Assembly (NCBI RefSeq): GCF_963675165.1
Contig: NC_087387.1
Coordinates: forward strand, 2,717,501-2,781,500
DNA from: Halichondria panicea
Lineage: Eukaryota > Porifera > Demospongiae > Suberitida > Halichondriidae
Length of the DNA: 64,000 nt
Direction of reading: 5' to 3'
Part shown: positions 1-10,950 of the stretch, piece after piece
Numbering within the stretch: the first letter of the stretch is position 1
Layout of the letters: every line of letters begins with the position of its first letter
The notes under the pieces: generated by a model
Seen by the model: only the letters and a program-made list of their open reading frames with translations
Told to the model about the DNA's origin: nothing
Database searches by the model: none
Made by a program: the position numbers and the translations under genes

Positions 1-383
1 TATCATGCACTGTACAAACTAACTAGCTCATAGATAAAGCTGAATTAATTCTAACATTTCACTAATAACCTTCGCATTATTGGAAAAAAGCGCTTCAATT
101 TGAGTATAAAAAACCTGCAGTTGAGCATGCGCTTAAAATAAAGATACGCTTATAGTCGAGTAAGTGCTAACAATCCAGTTTCTATGGTAACATTTTAGGC
201 TTCTTTCTGCTGACTCTGCTGTGATCCTATAGTCCTACTGTTTTCAAAGCCTTGTCATACTGTTCAAATAGTTTAGGTAGTTACCGCTATAGGCTCTTCC
301 ATGTTCATGTACATACGTACCGTATCATTACCTGCTTGGTTGTGATATGTAAAACAGCCGAGGGTTAGCACTTCAGCAGTGCT
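1..383. other. AT-rich non-coding sequence, nothing recognised
   Basis: No exon with plausible splice sites, no RNA gene and no clear repeat boundary is visible on either strand. It lies downstream of the minus-strand Death-fold gene. Confidence 0.5.
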
Positions 384-543
384 CTAGTTTTCGTGGTTGA
401 AGCTCTGACCACGAATATTTTACCCTCGAATGAAGTGACCTTGCCACCTTGTGCAAGCAGCAACCACGAAAACATTATCCACGAATTGACTAAATATTGC
501 TCAACCACAAATGTTTTGCCCCCCAAAATTACCCGCTATATGG
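384..543. repeat. Degenerate copy of the palindromic TACCGTATAGCGGGTA element
   Basis: Contains the family's internal blocks 'ttttcgtggttgaagctctg', 'ccacgaatattttaccctcg' and the right end 'aaaattacccgctatatggt', also seen at 49048-49239. The left terminal repeat is missing or decayed. The 68-residue reading frame inside it is a translation of the repeat, not a gene. Confidence 0.6.
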
Positions 544-589
544 TTGTTTCACATGTAAAAATTGGTGTGCAAAGATGCATGTGTGTGTC

Positions 590-1147
590 TGCTTATTGAA
601 CGAGTGGTGCGAGCTGTGCTGTGCTAATGCCTCTCGAGTCTAAAAAAATGAGAAGAAAGTGTATATAATTATCTAGTATATTGCTATCTATTGTTCTATT
701 GTATCGTATCATTGTAGTGTTTTGTGGCTTACCAGGCCCTAAAGAAAAAGAAGTAAATTGATTCTGCCAGGATCTAGGGTTCAAAATGGATTCTCTCACA
801 CGTGAGGATGAACATTCACAGGAATAAGGGGTTGTCTGCAAGAGGTCAAGTTCACAAAATGGCTACTACAGTATAATTATATAGCTAGCTTAACAGCTCT
901 TTTCTGACTCTTGTAGCTAGCGCTTTAGTGCAAGGCTAACTTATAAGTTGAACAGAAACTTTGTGCGAACAGATGATGCTACAAAATATTCTGAAGAGAC
1001 TGCAGCAGCCCCAATTGCCCAAGCTTAAATAAGCTGTTAGTTTTCGTCGCATTGCAACCGTTGAGCAGTTACAGCTGGAAAAGACAGACAAACACACACA
1101 CACAGCCAGCTTTACCGTATCCCTCGTGCGGTTAGGCCTCGAGACAT
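590..1147. mobile_element. Diverged copy of the 550-bp CCTCGGTGG-ended element
   Basis: Shares the order of internal blocks with the copies at 5875, 11647, 13701, 17748 and 40531: a start with 'atgcctc', 'cagctctt...actcttg.agcta', 'ttgagcagttacagctg', a CA/GACA tract, then 'taccgtat.cctcg' and 'cctcgagacataa' at the end. It is much more diverged than the others, so it is probably an old insertion. Confidence 0.55.
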
Positions 1148-1275
1148 AATCACAAGTTACATTGTGCCACTCAACTTAAACACTATTAATCCTTATTACA
1201 ACCCCTAAAGGCGAGTGCAAAGAAAAACATTATTTACTGATTCAGTCCGCATCCTAGGTGATTTCCTGTGAATAT

Positions 1276-1317
1276 GAGCCATATTTTACTTCCCCCAGGG
1301 AAGTATGGAATATGGCT
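1276..1317. repeat. Short imperfect hairpin
   Basis: The arms 'agccatattttacttccc' and 'gggaagtatggaatatggct' are nearly complementary around a 3-base loop. No gene is associated with it. It may be a remnant of a foldback element. Confidence 0.5.
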
Positions 1318-1405
1318 ATATTTTTACTTCCTATAAGCACTATTCAACTTTTAAATCATATCTTGACAATTCGTATACAGCAAAATAGCAATACAGACGC
1401 AAAAA

Positions 1406-1836
1406 CAGGGTTTCATCTAGAATTTTAAGTTTGGGGGGGGAAGTTTGGGGGGGAAGTTTGAAATGGAACTGCGTGAAAATTTGAGGCCACTCCCACTTCT
1501 GGTTACCCCCCCCTATATTGTTTGTTGTTGGTGCTTAGCAATGTCAACTCTTGGTAACTATGCTGGTTTGTAATTGTCCATATAATGTATAGTGTGTATA
1601 TAGAACACTAGAAACCACATGTTCTAATTATATACAAAAGCAATGGATAGATTTGTGGTAAGACTAGATGATATGATGACCAATCATCCTCTAGCAAAGC
1701 TACATGTAGCAAAAGACCGTGTCGATCTAGATAATGTTGGGTATAGTACTCCCTCTCTCCCCCTCTCTCCCTTCCTATTTTCCCCTCTCTTTTGGGGGGG
1801 AAGCTTCCCCCCGCCCACCCACTAGATGAAACCCTG
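1406..1836. mobile_element. CAGGGTTTCATCTAG inverted-repeat element, full copy
   Basis: The left end 'cagggtttcatctag' is matched in inverted orientation by the right end 'ctagatgaaaccctg'. G-runs next to the left end face C-runs next to the right end. The interior matches the tandem copies at 9571-10085, including 'tatattgtttgttgttggtg', 'gcaatgga.agatttgtggt' and 'tagcaaaagaccgtgtc'. No transposase is encoded; the 60-residue frame starting at 1643 is repeat sequence. This copy shows the true ends of the family. Confidence 0.7.
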
Positions 1837-1963
1837 AAAAGTTTTTGTAGACTTTGTTTGTGCTATTGTCATATTGACCTGAGCTAGCTAGCAGTCTAAG
1901 CTACTTATTACATGTTCATGCATGAGGCCTGAAACACTGCAACTCAATTCTTGCTCTGTGTTT

Positions 1964-4900
1964 CTAGTCAAGGCTGTGGCTCAGAGGTAAAGGAGTACAA
2001 GTTAAGTAGTGTTGGTAGACTTGTGCAATGCAAAACGGCAGCTGCTGATATGCTGATATTGGTGGGCAGATCTGGTCAAAGTTTTACGGCAGTAGCTTGC
2101 TCTCATACCTGACAGCTTCAACTGTTCTAACTGCAGCAGAAGTGGCTGTGAGAGTAAGCTCGACTGTCTCCATTGATGTTCAAATGACTGTTTTGCTATT
2201 TTTGCAGTAAATAAATCAGCTGTTGTACACCCTCGGCATTGGTTGTTTATAAGCCGTAGTTAACTAGTCATATATATAATTATACCCTTAGACTATAGAA
2301 CTACAATTACATGTATATAATAAAGCGGCGGTCAATAATTACGCATACTCACTTCAGTGAAAAATGATTTAGATTCGGCATCATATCCAATTCCTGAGTC
2401 GGATGGAACATAGTCGTTGAATTTTTCTGCTGGCTGCATCACAGCATGAGCACGTTCCATTGCCTTAGAAATGTCATCTGCATGCCGATTATAAACATGC
2501 ATTACTTTTATATCTGGGTGATCGTCATCTCTCTCGTCATCAGAGCTGTAATTTTCATGTGATTCCTATAGAAATCCGAAGAAGTAAGCTATCATATACT
2601 TGTATAGTTACATATGAAACTATATTTTCTGACCTGATTCAATTTTGATGCAGAGAATTCGTAATTCCCGCAAAGTAACCACACAATTTTAAGTTCGTTG
2701 AGAGCAGTTTCTTGCTCCAATGAAAGTGGAAAGATAGATTCTTGAATAAATAATGGAGCTTGGAATGTGAGTTCATAGCAACCTTGTTCAACAGCACACA
2801 GGCGCAAAACCCCATTGTGTGAAATATTGAATATATCACAAAGCTTATCCTTAAGAATAATTAATTGGTCAGCCGTACAATCGTCGTAACTTTTATCAAG
2901 CTTCACAATAATGGTACAATCATCATCATTGAAGGAACCGAATTCAGCTGGACACTCGTACACACGACGCTCAGCATACTGTGAAAAAGCATTCTTATAT
3001 GACAACATTCTTTGCTTGTCTTCGTCTGTTCCTAACCGGCATGTAATATGCTCAATTATGTAATAGTTGAAGTACGAGCAGTAATACTTAATAATACACC
3101 ACACTTCAGTGAGATCTACAGCAGCAAATAATCTTGACTGTTGGTCTTTAAATAGCAGTTGACCGGAGTTTTTATAAACTGGTGGATAAGCTTCAAGACC
3201 GATCAAGCAAATAACTAAATGTTTTATTGGAATCCTTCTCTGTTCAAGTGAGAGGTACAAATCCGAAAAGAGACTGCTGAATTTGCAAGAAAGATTCGAT
3301 GACTGAAGGAACAACTTCGGAATAACTGCTTTAATTTCACTTTTACTCAGCTTGCTAATATGAATGCTGGGAAACGATCTTTTTAAAACATCAGGAGAAA
3401 TAGATTTTTTTTTCTGCTCTCCTGATAGAGAATCACAAATTACAGGGTGTTGGCATAAAATAATTATGAGCCTACCAATATTTTGTTCATCACATTCAAC
3501 TCTTTGGCCCGTCAACGTGAGATCTTCTGTGAAAATCAGTAACATGCAGTGCTTATTTTATCAAATGAATGCATACCGTCAGAGAGAAGGGGTCTCTTGT
3601 GTTTCCCTGTGTGAAAGAGGACACTTTTATGCAATATACATACGTGGCCATAACTTAAATTACTTGTTGACTCCATCCTGTCATCTGGAAATCTTGTTGC
3701 TTTTTTTACTTTTCCTGCAAAATGCACCAACAATAGATATAAATTATAGCCTATAAATGCACGTAAGCATTTTCTAGTTGATGAAAACCATATATAGTGT
3801 GGTAAACTGTCATGAACCTTTGTCAACCTGGTGTAAATAATAATTATACATTTATGTCATTTTGTGTTACTACGTCATATCTATATGGTATCCATAGTCT
3901 ATATGGATGATTGTCCGGTTTTACTTATTTTGTACTTCATCTGCTGTGTGCTCCATGTGCTCTTCAATCATTTGCTTTATTATTACAACTACTCGGTAGT
4001 AGGTTGCAATTAGCATTGGCAGAGCCTTTTAGCAATTTTCACGTATATATAATTATATCTGCGAGAAAAGACAATAATTATCTGAAATTGAAAAGTGATT
4101 GCACAGCTAGTTTCTTGAGCCTTGTGAATGTGTGCTATGATACATGTAGTCGAAAACGATATTATACACAGCTTTAAATTGACAACCCATTCCATCGGTG
4201 TTTTGCACGCTTACGAGGCAGATAACCTCTCACGCTCTTCTTTAACCCAGACAAATCAGATTTCCGCTAACTTTATGTGAATGAATGGGGAAGAGTATAA
4301 TTATAGGGTTGAAAGAGCATATGCACTGAAGTAACAAAAAGTTCGCAAATAAGATTGTGGGTTGGTATAGTCTTTGCATGCTCCAACTAGTTGAGGGGCT
4401 CAATCTTTGCGATCTTTACCAGTTGGGTCCAGCATTGCTTCTCGTTACACCTCTTTTTTTATGCGAGACACCCCCTATTTGACTATCAACCTGCATGTGT
4501 TTCTATACAAGAATGACGCATTCGAATGAGGCTTTCAAAGGTTAGATCTACATATAATAATATGCATGTAGTTTTACGTGTCGTTTTTTAGGTATATATA
4601 CCGGTACATAATTTATACACATGCAATGTCACATTGCACACCCAGGTCAGTAGACAATCGTCAGTATAGACAATCTCTTAAGAAGACGTATAATTAGGTT
4701 ATACAGTTGTATCTATAGTGGTGGAGATAGTTTTATCACCCAGGGCAGACTCTACAGATGAGCCCTGCCCATCAAAACTCGAAGTAGTGCTGGTCCCAAC
4801 TGGTAAAGACCGCAAAGATTGAGCCCCTTAACTAGTTGGAGCATGCATGCAAAGACTATACCAACCCACCATTTTGTTTGCGAACTTTTTGTTAGTTCAG

Positions 4901-6747
4901 CACATGCTCTTTCAACCCTACTCTTCCCCATTTTTCACAAAATGTTTTTGCACTTGTTCACTGCATTATAAATGTAGAATTATATATACCGCCGATTATG
5001 TTAGATAATTAATACTGAAAGTACATGCACAAGAGAATAATAAAGTATACGCAAGACTAATTATGGAGATCGAGTTAACTTTTATAAGTGGTCCTGGAGT
5101 TTTTGTTTTTCAATAGAGACCTTAATGACGTCTTGTGCCTATTCTAATGGGCTTTCCTTTTATCTTGTTCATGTCCTTTTTGGTATTTGAATGGCGCAAT
5201 CGTACTTATCACCATTTTTTGACAAATATTGTTTGTACACTTTTTTCTTCACAGGTACCAACATACACTTATCTATGGTGCTAGCTAGATCAAATAATCT
5301 GCAGTAGGTGGCATTGCCACCTTATAAAAAAGAAAGTTGCTACAACTAGCTGTACTGGATTTTTATTTAATGCACTGTTACACCTTAAGCTTACACTTTT
5401 CAACAGATAGTCAATGCTAAGCTGCACTGTTACACCTTAAGCTTACACTTTTCAACAGATAGTTGTTTGAGCCCTTTCTCGGTATAGACAAATAGTTAGA
5501 TAAGTGATACTAGACAGGCTAGATCTAAATAGAAACAGGTTCTATTCCGCTATATGCAATTGAAATACTGTAGCTAAACTATAGCAAGCATTCATGCAAA
5601 TTGACTTCACTATTGCTGTGCCAACTATTCTTAGATAGAGAGCAAAGTGAGTACAAAATGGCTGCAGGAGCACAAAGTACAGTGATGGAGGCCCTGGGTG
5701 GGGCTCACATAAACAAAGAGAGGAAATGTTAAACAATAGTGAGGCTAAATACTAGAGTCCAAAAGTACAACTTAACAGCAGCAAATTATGGTTTGAATTG
5801 TAGTAAATATTACGTAATAAAGTATAACATGTATGCACCAACAATAGTCTTATTACTGCTAAGCTAATGAAAGCACCACGGGTGCTGATGCCTCGGTGGA
5901 GGTGCCAAAGCTACATAACGTAAAGCTACTAATAGCTAGCTTTTATACACACATTTTATCATTGAACATTTTTAATTTTGCTGCATGCAGAATCCAGAAT
6001 CACAGGGAAACTCAAAGAGTAGGTAATGATCGCCATGATTGTTGTTAAAAACGATCAATGCCAAAAGTTCAAGTCTAAAATTAATGGCTGTAAGTCAGCA
6101 GAGCCTTGCAGCTCTCTTCTCACTCTTGCAGCTACAGTACCAATAGCTAGCGTTCTAGTGCAGAGCTAACTACTAAGTAGAGTAGCAACACTCGGTGAAC
6201 AAGTTTTGCTACGGACTCTTCTGAAAAGGCTGCAATGGCAATCCAAGTAAGCAAAACTAGGCATAACTCGAGAACGAAGCTTTATTTTGCAAATCTACAA
6301 ATACCAAGCCAAGAAAACATGACTAGAAGCCTATAGAAACTCTTACTTGCACTTCACTGATCCTTGAGCAGCTGAAACAGTCTACACACACACGCACAAA
6401 CACACTACCGTATACCTCGCTTGCGCATGCGCACCGAGGCATAAATATGTAACACTTAGCCTGACCTTTTATCCAGTCTTCAATCTCCACAGCTACGTTG
6501 TTACGTGCCACAGTTGGACATCTAAGACACTCACACAGCATCCTCCAGGTAAGACTGGGAGTAGCTTGTAGACGATGAGCCAACATCTCTTGGAGGCAGT
6601 CGTCATGGCGCTCTCGATTAAGTGATTTTACACACGTTAATGTTTCTAAATCAATATTTAGTGACAATCTAATATCTTCCCACTTTGAGCGAGCATTATA
6701 AAGATTTGACTTGATATCAGATAAATCATCACAGTTCAGCTCAGCAT
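1964..6747 (-). CDS. Death-fold domain protein with conserved C-terminal module, 5' end not found
   Basis: Exons in transcript order: 6466-6747, 2634-3526, 2353-2565, then two tentative short exons, 2109-2145 and 1964-2052 (stop). All junctions are GT-AG and reading phase is kept throughout. The first exon encodes a Death-like six-helix domain: 'WEDIRLSLNIDLETL' near its start and 'VEIEDWIKG' at its end. The large exon carries the same unnamed module as the gene at 14526-17081: 'VEQGCYELTFQAPLF' followed by 'IFPLSLEQETALNEL' matches 'VQDGCLEIVIAMPVHF' and 'LFPLQAKVHNALKDV' there. The intron between the Death exon and the module is phase 1 in both genes. The 2353-2565 exon is acidic and lacks a recognisable domain. 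The family role is presumably Death-fold adaptor signalling (inference). A starting exon upstream of 6747 was not found, so the protein is incomplete here. The 2.9-kb intron holds two large mobile elements. The last two exons are the least certain part. Confidence 0.65.
4285..4931. mobile_element. Foldback element with about 150-bp terminal inverted repeats
   Basis: The left arm begins 'atggggaagagtataatt' and contains 'gggttggtatagtctttgca' and 'ttgaggggctcaatctttgc'. The right arm contains 'gcaaagattgagcccctt' and 'aaagactataccaaccca' and ends 'ctactcttccccat'. The middle (about 4460-4770) is unrelated AT-rich DNA without a gene. It lies in the large intron of the minus-strand Death-fold gene. 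Confidence 0.75.
5371..5463. repeat. 52-bp direct tandem duplication
   Basis: The block 'tgcactgttacaccttaagc' plus 'ttacacttttcaacagatag' occurs at 5371 and again at 5423. No function is evident. Confidence 0.75.
5875..6443. mobile_element. 550-bp CCTCGGTGG-ended element
   Basis: Starts 'taatgaaagcaccacgggtg' with 'tgatgcctcggtgg' and ends 'gcgcatgcgcaccgaggcat'; the terminal 'atgcctcggtg' and 'caccgaggcat' are inverted copies. It sits only about 20 bp from the splice donor (6465) of the Death-domain exon, so it lies in the intron immediately after that exon. No protein is encoded. Confidence 0.75.
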
Positions 6748-7228
6748 CTGAAGGGGTGAAAAAAATGATTGATGCTTTATTCAGACTGTGAGTAAACTGT
6801 TTCCACACTCGACAGTACTGAATTTATTAGTGGATCTAGACATGCATATCTTGCTAGCTAGATTCTCTCTCCACCTAACCTGTATGTATGCGAAACATAG
6901 CTGAATGAATATGATTATAATCATAAGTGGGCGGAAACCCAAAGCTCAGTACAGTTACATGCTGCAAGAGTCAATTGTGCGGCTCTAACTTGACTTGGCA
7001 TGTTCTGGCTCAAGGCTGGCTTGTCTACTACTAACCTATTCATTAATCTCAGCATTGCCTTCAACACTCATCTGATTCAGCTGCAACATTTTTGGAGCAA
7101 AACCTATCATAGCAATGGTTCCCAACCCTTCACACATGTACAGGGTTGGGCTCCGCCCAATTAAGCTAGATCTAGATGACAGTGTTCATATCTTAGACTT
7201 GCCGTCACTGCTGCACGGCGAACAGTAC
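6748..7228. other. Non-coding stretch upstream of the Death-domain exon
   Basis: The acceptor for the Death-domain exon lies here, with a pyrimidine tract ending in cag at 6748-6750. At least one upstream exon is expected on the minus strand in this region or beyond, but none could be identified with confidence. Confidence 0.4.
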
Positions 7229-7341
7229 ACTGGTCAAACTCCGTGTAGAATCTTGTGTTGCACAGTCAGTATATTAGATAAGATTCTAAGTGGCTGTGGT
7301 TTTTGACGTCAGTCTACTGCACGATACTTAGAATTTAGCTG
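7229..7341. repeat. Dispersed repeat also present in the RING/B-box cluster
   Basis: Reads 'tggtcaaactccgtgtagaa', 'ttgtgttgcacagtcag' and 'taagtggctgtggttt'. The same blocks in the same order occur at about 52870-52995 and 60030-60140, where they follow truncated RING gene starts. It is therefore a mobile or dispersed repeat and not gene sequence. Confidence 0.65.
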
Positions 7342-7621
7342 ACTACAGCCAGAGTTTCTAGTGCTATGTCACTATCACGATAATATTGTGGTAACCACAT
7401 GCGGTCTAGCCACTTGAGTTGCCACAAATATCTTGGCAAACGTTGCACAAGTCTCTACACCAGTCTCTTTGTCGCATGCAAAGAGTGCTGGCTTGTGAGT
7501 ATATTAATCTCTACTGTCTGTCATCTGTTACATTCCCTTCAAACAGAACACTAATAAAAAATCTGGTTTTAGGTCGCTAGATACGGACAACAGCATTTAT
7601 CTTGATGTTTTGACAACAACA

Positions 7622-7936
7622 TACCGTACTTATTCGATTTAAGGCAACACTTAAAAATAATTACGAAGCTAGAGGTTATTTCTTTTGGAGGTTGAAAATT
7701 TATGTTGAAATCCTAGTGTCGAGGGTTGTATCTAATTGGAGGTTACTCTACTATCCTCGAAGGCCGCTTAACTTACATGGTTCTAGCGGCCTGGAATCAA
7801 GGCTATGGTTTGACCTCTATTTAGGGTGCAACATAAACAAAACAACACAGCAGTCGCTACTTTTAGAGGTCAGAAAATCACCGGGTGTCACATATTTGGA
7901 ATTAATTGGAGGGTTGCCTTAAAAATAAGTACGGTA
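7622..7936. mobile_element. TACCGTACTTATT inverted-repeat MITE
   Basis: The ends 'taccgtacttatt' and 'aataagtacggta' are perfect inverted repeats. A TA pair at each edge fits the TA target preference of Tc1/mariner-type elements (inference). The 76-residue frame at 7692-7922 is internal repeat sequence. Confidence 0.7.
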
Positions 7937-8210
7937 TATCAACAACATATATAGTACCTACGGATAGGCTCAAGACTCACTCATTTTTTGGGCAAGTTGA
8001 CTTCGAAAGTCCTGGTCTCCTATAATTAATTCCATGATCAGTCTTAATAATCTCAGACTCTCAATGGCTATCAGTATCAGCTATGAGGCCGAGGCCGAGT
8101 GCACGATGATCACTGCACTGTACTAATGATGGTTAGTTCAATCTCTGTAGTATAGAACAGGGAAAGCTCTGATGGAGATGGAAACCACCCCTAAAGTCTT
8201 GTTTTGGACT

Positions 8211-8262
8211 AGAGACCACGCCTTTTCAACTTACTAAAAGCATGCTAAAAGGCGTGGTCTCC
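8211..8262. repeat. Short inverted repeat (hairpin)
   Basis: 'gagaccacgcctttt' and 'aaaaggcgtggtctc' face each other across about 20 bp. It may be a minimal foldback element. Confidence 0.6.
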
Positions 8263-8384
8263 AGTGTGTTGGAGCAATGTAACAAACCACCATAATAATT
8301 ATAGCAAGGGCACGTTGGACTAATAGTGAGTTTCATGCCCTCTTCTCTTATACGCCCTTGACCATAGTTATTCCATATCTATCT

Positions 8385-8478
8385 ATGGTTATTCAAACAA
8401 GAAAAAGGAAAGACGAGGCTGCTACAGTAGCTAATAAGCGATTAGATTTTAGAGAATGGAAGTCTAATCCAGATCTCG
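8385..8478 (+). CDS. Candidate first coding exon of an unidentified gene
   Basis: An ATG opens a 31-codon basic, hydrophilic stretch starting 'MVIQTRKRKDEAATVANKRL' and ending at a good donor, G|gtaagtaa, in phase 1. The sequence is less repetitive than its surroundings and has coding-like codon use. No matching acceptor exon was found before 14.5 kb, and the Death-fold gene there has its own ATG with an in-frame stop just upstream. It could be a genuine exon of a gene whose remaining exons I cannot see, or chance. No family recognised. Confidence 0.3.
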
Positions 8479-8669
8479 GTAAGTAATATTTTTTATTGAG
8501 GCACGAGGTTCGTACGTACATGAGGTGCATATCTGTAGATGTAATCATAATTATGTGCACATAGAATACTATAAATTACATTATCTATGATGTGCATATC
8601 AAAACCTTAACGAATACGATATGTACGTACTAGCTACTGTGTACGTGCAGCGCATGTAGTCTCAAATTC

Positions 8670-8845
8670 CGGCCGGTGTCATAAAAATTGCCCCCCCCCC
8701 ATGTTTACACTCTACCAGAGCCTAGAATTTTAAAATTTTGGGCCCCCCGGCCTAGAATGTTAACAGTATAGGCCCCTCAGGGGTCCATTCTGTTCAAATT
8801 CCAGGCCCCCCACCGTGAGATTAGGCCCCCTCTTATCTGGCGCTG
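8670..8845. repeat. C/G-run repeat, possibly the left part of a nested element
   Basis: Begins 'ccggccggtgtcataaaaat' and contains repeated 'cctagaatgttaa' and 'aggcccc' blocks. An inverted counterpart lies at 10090-10200, with 'aggcctacaattttaaga' and 'cttttatggcaccgg'. The two may be the ends of one element into which the sequence between was inserted. Confidence 0.4.
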
Positions 8846-9273
8846 CGGTCGCTCTGCACGATAATATAAATGAACAAAGTCAAAGGGAGTGCTATATGTT
8901 GTGTGTGCTATATAGTAAGGTTAGCTCTCAGAATAATAGTAAGGAGAGTGTATAAAAGAGTAGCAAAGATGTTCACTATTATTACCAAAGAAAATTTAAT
9001 TACCTTTCAAGTTACTCATGCTTTATATACCTAAGAGTTAAATGCTTTGATGCAGTGAATGAGAACTGCATGTGCAATGTTGATCTGCCTGCAAGCACAA
9101 TCACCCATGCTAGTTACCTAGGATGTTGCGCATAGCTATCGCTATATTTTTGTAGATCTTGTCATTGCAACTTCGTGCTTTGTGCTGCAATTGCATGAGG
9201 TGAGGTCTGGAATGACATGGTGCAGTGTGATGGATATATGACAAGTCGTACTACTTGCAATGTGTGTGTGTGA

Positions 9274-9486
9274 GGAGAGCTCCTATAGTTGGACGTGGCC
9301 CGACCGTCCCTGACGGGGGTCAGGTTGCAAGCCTATGGGATTTGTTCTGCGCCACTATAGTGGTGCCCTATCAGATTGCAGCATTTTTCACGTACTTGAT
9401 TACACTTCAGCAGAACAAATCCCAGATAAGCTTGTGACCCGACCTCCCGTCAGGGACGGTCGGGCCACGCCCAACTAGAGAGCTCC
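9274..9486. mobile_element. Foldback MITE with GGCCCGACCGTCCCTGACGG arms
   Basis: The left arm 'gtggcccgaccgtccctgac' and right arm 'gtcagggacggtcgggccac' are inverted copies, flanked by 'gagctcc' near each end. A second pair of facing blocks, 'gggatttgttctg' and 'cagaacaaatccc', lies further inside. It is related in layout to the element at 57605-57945. Confidence 0.75.
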
Positions 9487-9555
9487 ATTCAGCAACTGGC
9501 ACTGCATAGACTGTATGTAAAATAGCTGGTTTTTCTGTTGGAGAATGCACACACT

Positions 9556-9963
9556 CATGTATGTAGTCTCAGGGTTTCATCTAGGATTTGAAGTTTGGGA
9601 GGGAAGTTTGAAAAAAAACTGTGCGCACCAGCATGAAAAATGTGAGGCCACGCCCACTTCCGGTCACCACACCCCCTATATTGTTTGTTGTTGGTGCCTA
9701 TTAGCGATGTACTCCTGGCAATGTGTATTGACAGGCAACTCCATATAACTTGGTATGCTCATGTATGTAGTCTCAGGGTTTCATCTAGGATTTGAAGTTT
9801 GGGAGGGAAGTTTGAAAAAAAACTGTGCGCACCAGCATGAAAAATGTGAGGCCACGCCCACTTCCGGTCACCACACCCCCTATATTGTTTGTTGTTGGTG
9901 CCTATTAGCGATGTACTCCTGGCAATGTGTATTGACAGGCAACTCCATATAACTTGGTATGCT
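9556..9963. repeat. Two tandem 204-bp copies of the CAGGGTTTCATCTAG element interior
   Basis: The block from 'catgtatgtagtctcagggt' to 'ccatataacttggtatgct' is repeated with no obvious change at a period of 204 bp. It corresponds to the left part of the element at 1406-1836, and the remainder of that element continues once at 9964-10085. The two identical 65-residue frames here are repeat translations. The near identity means a recent duplication. Confidence 0.8.
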
Positions 9964-10089
9964 GGTTTGAAATTGTGGACCATATCTATAGAACACTGTA
10001 GAAACCACAAAAGCAATGGACAGATTTGTGGTAACCAAGCATCCTCTAGCAAAGCTACACGTAGCAAAAGACCGTGTCTAGATAATGTT

Positions 10090-10200
10090 TTATTTAGTTT
10101 TTTTGGCGAGGCCTACAATTTTAAGAGGGGCCTATAATGTTAAAAATCTAGGCCCGGGGGGGCCCAATCTCATGGGGTTCTAAACTTTTATGGCACCGGT
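10090..10200. repeat. C/G-run repeat, possibly the right part of a nested element
   Basis: An inverted relative of 8670-8845; see that entry. It ends 'cttttatggcaccggtt'. Confidence 0.4.
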
Positions 10201-10206
10201 TCTCAT

Positions 10207-10777
10207 TACTGTGGAACCTCCATTAACGACCACCTCCAAAGAGCAACCACACGCTATATAACGGCCAAGAGCTCAGGTCCGGATTGAAACTACAATGACT
10301 TCAATGTAAAGCAACCTTTCAGGAGTGACCACCTCTCTACTCCGTATAACGAGCAGCTTTCTAGTCCCCCAACCAGCTTTAGCAATGGTCCCAGAACGGA
10401 CAGCCACACCCAGAATTAGCAGAAAATTATTGCTGAGATTTTGCACAATCATGAAAACCTAGCTGTAGCTTGTCCCTACAGCCTTTTCAAAGCTTGCATG
10501 AGCTAAAGAAGCAGTTAGCAAAGCTCCAAGACTCATTTGCAGCAAGAAATGACTCATAGAGCGTACATAGCTGGCAATCGAAACCTCCCAAGGAAGACCA
10601 CCTCTGCTGTTCCCCAATGGTGTCCGTTTTATGGACATTCCACTGTAGTAGCGTGGGAGGGAGAGAACCGTCAGGTTACTCTCGGCATACTTTTCTGTTG
10701 TCCGTTTTATGGACGTTCCACTGTAGTAGCGTGGGAGGGAGAGAACCGTCGGGTTACTCTCGGCATACTTTTCTGTC
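10207..10777. repeat. TACTGTGGAACCT element with a 78-bp tandem repeat at its right end
   Basis: The left end 'tactgtggaacctccatta' is loosely matched by 'acattccactgtagta' near 10640. From 10622 a 78-bp unit ('gtccgttttatgga...' to '...catacttttctgtt') occurs twice, differing at a few bases. The 73- to 86-residue frames here, with a repeated VAWEGEN block, are translations of this tandem repeat. Confidence 0.55.
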
Positions 10778-10884
10778 CTTGGACAGAATGTTGGTAGAGC
10801 ATATTCATTGGAGCCTTACCCACAAGAATGTAAGATAGCTTCTAAGAATACAGTGAGCATTAAATTGTGGGTTAATATCCACGT

Positions 10885-10950
10885 GGTTAACAGGATGACC
10901 CAGAGTAACCAGATGGTTCTCTCCTTCCCACGCTACTAATGAGGACCGGC
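10885..10950. repeat. Inverted fragment of the 10.6-kb tandem repeat
   Basis: Read on the minus strand it gives 'gtagcgtgggaaggagagaa' followed by 'ccatctggttactctgg'. That is the same order as 'gtagcgtgggagggagagaa' and 'ccgtcaggttactctcgg' at 10650-10685. Confidence 0.6.

Noticed and set aside
3364-3756. 130-residue plus-strand frame
   Set aside because: Antisense to the large exon of the minus-strand Death-fold gene, with no motif.
6323-6465. C-terminal extension of the Death-domain frame ('[10 protein letters not shown]' and following)
   Set aside because: It reads past a good splice donor into the end of the 550-bp element; the same peptide appears at other copies of that element (18244, 40904).
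9545-9952. Two nearly identical 65- to 67-residue frames suggesting a tandem gene pair
   Set aside because: They are the translation of the 204-bp tandem repeat; the same repeat elsewhere (1406-1836) does not keep the frame.
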